Shown here: in pieces, positions 61,201 through 64,000 of the stretch
How positions within the stretch are numbered: position 1 is the first letter of the stretch
Layout: every line of letters begins with the position of its first letter
Assembly (NCBI RefSeq): GCF_004364175.1
Contig: NZ_SNZW01000017.1
Span: forward strand, 62,001 to 126,000
From: Maribacter caenipelagi
Lineage (GTDB): Bacteria > Bacteroidota > Bacteroidia > Flavobacteriales > Flavobacteriaceae
DNA length: 64,000 bases
Direction of reading: 5' to 3'
Made by a program: the position numbers and the translations under genes
The notes under the pieces: model-generated
Told to the model about the DNA's origin: nothing
Seen by the model: the letters and a program-made list of their open reading frames with translations, nothing else
Database searches by the model: none

Positions 61201-64000
61201 ATGAAACTCAAGTTATTATTAATTTTACTTATCACCTTTTCCGCTCAAATTATATCTGCACAAGAGGGTATTATATCAGGAACTGTGAATGATGGTGAAT
61301 TTAATGACGTTCTCCCTTTTGCAAATATTCTTATCAAAGGAACAACAAAAGGAACTACATCAGATTTTGATGGAAAATATGTTCTAGACGTAGAGCCTGG
61401 CACTTACACTGTAACATTTTCTTATTTAGGTTACGAAACCAAAGAAATATCAGAAGTAATCGTTGAGCCTGGTGCCGAGCAAATAATTGACATAACATTA
61501 AACCCACTTGCAAATGCACTTGATGAGGTAGTTGTTACTACTACAGTTAGTAAAAACACAGAAGCTTCCGTTCTAAATCTTCAAAAGAATTCGGTAGCCC
61601 TATTAGATGGCTTATCTATACAAAGTATAAAAAAATCAGGCGCTAGCGATATTGCTAGTGCTATTAAATCGGTACCTGGTGTATCTGTACAAGGAGGTAA
61701 ATTTGTTTATGTTCGTGGTTTAGGCGACCGTTACACTAAATCTATTTTAAATGGTGTAGATGTGCCCGGCCTTGATCCAGACAGAAACACTTTGCAATTA
61801 GATATTTTCCCAACTAACATCCTTGACAATATTATAGTTATTAAATCTGCTACCGCAGATCAGCCTGCAGATTTTACAGGTGGGGTTGTCGATATTGTCA
61901 CTAAAGATTTTCCTACTAGAGCTGAATACAGTATATCTACAGGTTTAGGCTACAACTCTAGCATGCACTTCAAGGACAATTACCTTAATTATGATGGTAG
62001 CCCAACAGATGCATTAGGTTTTGATAATGGCCAAAGAGATTTGGCAATACCTCAAAATATAGAAACTCCTTTACCTGTTGTAGACGGCAATAGATCCGCT
62101 GCCTTAACAAGATTATTGGAACCAAATCTAAAAGCACTGGAAAATCAAAGTGGTGCAGATTTTAATATTGGTTTTACAGCTGGTAACCAATATGACCTTA
62201 ATGAAGATGGAACTAAAAAAATAGGTTACTTAGCCTCTCTTACATATAAAAACAGTACTGATTTCTACGAAGATGCTGTTAGCGGACAAGTATTTAGAAA
62301 ACAAGACCAAGATAAATCTGTTCTTGAGCTAACCGATGATAGAACACAATCTGGTAATATCGGTGTCAACAACGTACTTATTAGTGGGCTTGCAGGTATT
62401 TCATTAAAAAGCCTTCAGTCTAAATACAAGTTGAATGTATTACACATACAAAATGGAGAATCTGGTGCTTCATACATTAGACAAGATAACTTTAATGTAA
62501 ATTCTAACACTATTTTCAAAGATGTATTAACGTATACACAACGTTCTATTACCAACATTTTATTAAATGGTGAACACACGAACGAAGATGCTTCTTGGAA
62601 AGTTTCTTGGAAAGTTTCGCCAACATTCTCTAAAATCTATGATAAGGATTTGAGAACGACTCCTTTTAGATTTGAGCCTGAAACTGGAAACTTTACTATT
62701 TCCCCTAGTGAATCTGGAGACCCTAGTAGAATTTGGAGAGACTTAGAAGAATACAACGTAGCTAGTAAATTAGATCTTACAAGAAAGCATCAATTATTTG
62801 GTAGAGATGCAAAACTTAAATTTGGTGGTGCGTTTACTATTAAAGAAAGAGACTTTGTTGTTAATCAATTCTCTACACCTATCCAATCACAAGCAGGAAA
62901 CTATAGTTTAAATTTTGAAGGTAATGCAGATTTAGTTTTAGCTCCTGAAAATATTTATGATCCAGAAACAAGAGAAGGTACTTATGTAAGACGTGATTCT
63001 AATATATCTGATTCTTTCAACTCTCAAATTACCGTTGGCGCAGGTTATGTTGGCGATGAATTTAAACTATCTGATAGGTTCAACGCTATTGTTGGTGTAA
63101 GATTTGAAAAGTTTGACCTACGTTACTCAGGTGAAAACCAAGATGGTGAAGTATTTGACAATCAAACAATTTTAGACAAAGCAGATTTCTTCCCTTCTGC
63201 CAACTTTATCTACGAACTAAACGAAGAAGCAAATAAGAAAATAAGAGCTTCGTTTTCTAGTACTACAGCTAGACCTTCTTTTAAAGAGGCATCTAACGCA
63301 CAGATTTTTGACCCTGTATCAAGTACGTTCTTTATTGGTAATATCGATATTCAACCAACTTATATTAATAACTATGATATAAGATTTGAAGCTTATGGTG
63401 AAGGAACGAATTTCTTTGCGATCAGTGGTTTTGCCAAAACTTTTGATGATCCTATTGAACTTACATTCATTAGAGAAGCTAGAGGGCAATTTATCCCCTT
63501 AAATTTAGGTGATGCCAAGGTATTTGGTGCTGAATTGGAATATAGAAGAAATATGGGCTTTATTCCAGGATGGGAAAATTTCAATTTCAATGCTAATATT
63601 TCTGTTATTGAATCTCAGCAAACATATAGTGAAGATGAAGAAGCTGCAAGAATAGATAACTTAAGAACAGGTGAAACATTAGATGACACTAGACAATTAC
63701 AAGGGCAGTCTCCTTTACTTTTAAACGTTGGATTTGACTACTCAAATAATGATAATGGCTGGCAAGGTGGTATCGTTTACAATGTTCAAGGTAAAACCTT
63801 GGAAATTGTAGGTAATGGCGATATCCCAGATGTTTACACGCTACCTTTCCACAACTTAAAAATGAACTTAAGTAAAGAATTCGGTAAAGAAAACTCTAGC
63901 AAAATAACCTTAAAGTTTGAAAACATTATCAATGATGATATTGAGAGTGTTTACCAATCTTTTGGTGCTCAAGACCAAATATATTCTTCTAGATATCCAG
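61201..64000 (+). CDS. TonB-dependent receptor with N-terminal carboxypeptidase-regulatory-like domain (3' truncated by window)
   Basis: Open from ATG 61201 to the window end, 933 codons without stop. Signal peptide (cleavage after ISAQ near 20), then a CNA-B/CarboxypepD_reg-like domain (GTTKGTTSDFDGKY, residues ~25-105). The plug domain includes VPGVSVQGGKFVYVRGLGDRYT and DNIIVIKSATADQPADFTGGVVDI. The beta-barrel follows. It takes up a substrate across the outer membrane using TonB energy. The gene order and the upstream repeats suggest phosphate-starvation control, so a phosphorus compound is a reasonable guess at cargo. The C-terminal barrel strands are outside the window. Confidence 0.9.
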   Translation, partial: MKLKLLLILLITFSAQIISAQEGIISGTVNDGEFNDVLPFANILIKGTTKGTTSDFDGKYVLDVEPGTYTVTFSYLGYETKEISEVIVEPGAEQIIDITLNPLANALDEVVVTTTVSKNTEASVLNLQKNSVALLDGLSIQSIKKSGASDIASAIKSVPGVSVQGGKFVYVRGLGDRYTKSILNGVDVPGLDPDRNTLQLDIFPTNILDNIIVIKSATADQPADFTGGVVDIVTKDFPTRAEYSISTGLGYNSSMHFKDNYLNYDGSPTDALGFDNGQRDLAIPQNIETPLPVVDGNRSAALTRLLEPNLKALENQSGADFNIGFTAGNQYDLNEDGTKKIGYLASLTYKNSTDFYEDAVSGQVFRKQDQDKSVLELTDDRTQSGNIGVNNVLISGLAGISLKSLQSKYKLNVLHIQNGESGASYIRQDNFNVNSNTIFKDVLTYTQRSITNILLNGEHTNEDASWKVSWKVSPTFSKIYDKDLRTTPFRFEPETGNFTISPSESGDPSRIWRDLEEYNVASKLDLTRKHQLFGRDAKLKFGGAFTIKERDFVVNQFSTPIQSQAGNYSLNFEGNADLVLAPENIYDPETREGTYVRRDSNISDSFNSQITVGAGYVGDEFKLSDRFNAIVGVRFEKFDLRYSGENQDGEVFDNQTILDKADFFPSANFIYELNEEANKKIRASFSSTTARPSFKEASNAQIFDPVSSTFFIGNIDIQPTYINNYDIRFEAYGEGTNFFAISGFAKTFDDPIELTFIREARGQFIPLNLGDAKVFGAELEYRRNMGFIPGWENFNFNANISVIESQQTYSEDEEAARIDNLRTGETLDDTRQLQGQSPLLLNVGFDYSNNDNGWQGGIVYNVQGKTLEIVGNGDIPDVYTLPFHNLKMNLSKEFGKENSSKITLKFENIINDDIESVYQSFGAQDQIYSSRYP

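Noticed and set aside
1-64000. CRISPR arrays, tRNA or rRNA genes, intact transposases or integrases
   Set aside because: No regularly spaced repeats, cloverleaf-like stretch or transposase motif was found on reading both strands by eye; small RNAs without clear motifs could still be missed.

Overview
The window reads as chromosomal DNA from a member of the Bacteroidota, most likely a marine Flavobacteriaceae (Maribacter/Zobellia-like). This is inferred from low GC, A-rich translation starts without clear Shine-Dalgarno sites, many short lipoprotein signals, a TonB-dependent receptor with an N-terminal CNA-B-like domain, HD-PycTM and metallophosphoesterase-BamA architectures, and interspersed intergenic repeats of the 'tcgactacgctcgaagtgaca' kind. 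No rRNA, tRNA, CRISPR array, prophage or intact insertion sequence was found.

Layout. 1-12.2 kb: a truncated GyrI-like protein, a beta-propeller lipoprotein, a giant metallophosphoesterase/BamA fusion, an HD-PycTM membrane protein convergent with a GAF protein, a second metallophosphoesterase, a membrane-anchored AraC regulator and an acyltransferase. 12.3-17.1 kb: aqpZ with a good terminator, then a tight four-gene operon (GntP permease, RidA, D-threonine aldolase/D-serine dehydratase-type PLP enzyme, M19 dipeptidase) that looks like uptake and breakdown of D-amino acids or D-containing dipeptides. 17.2-25.8 kb: a secreted protein, then a minus-strand run of TPM protein, penicillin acylase-like lipoprotein, ABC ATPase and a permease fused to an M1 aminopeptidase. 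25.9-26.3 kb: a broken GIY-YIG gene enclosed in a perfect 18-bp inverted repeat. 26.3-31.8 kb: an MsbA-type ABC exporter, a small membrane protein among degenerate repeats, and an Fe-S cassette (Mrp, Nfu, ferredoxin reductase, 2Fe-2S ferredoxin). 32-33.7 kb: a lipoprotein amidase.

33.9-56.1 kb is the most striking region. A MacAB-TolC-like export locus runs on the minus strand: TolC, MacA-like adaptor, ATPase, six consecutive ~800-residue FtsX/MacB permeases, second ATPase. It is divergent from a sigma-54 activator and its histidine kinase. I find a candidate sigma-54 promoter in front of tolC, a second weaker one inside the permease array, and a related 29-bp element upstream of both (23 of 29 positions shared), a plausible activator site. 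This would make the whole locus one two-component regulon.

56.1-64 kb: an alkyltransferase-like protein lacking its catalytic cysteine, a LysE-type exporter, trmB, a PhoR/PhoB-like pair, and, divergent from it, a beta-helix lipoprotein followed by a TonB-dependent receptor cut by the window end. The shared intergenic region carries TAAC(A/G)T-like repeats in an 11-bp register, which resembles a Pho box and suggests phosphate control of the receptor pair.
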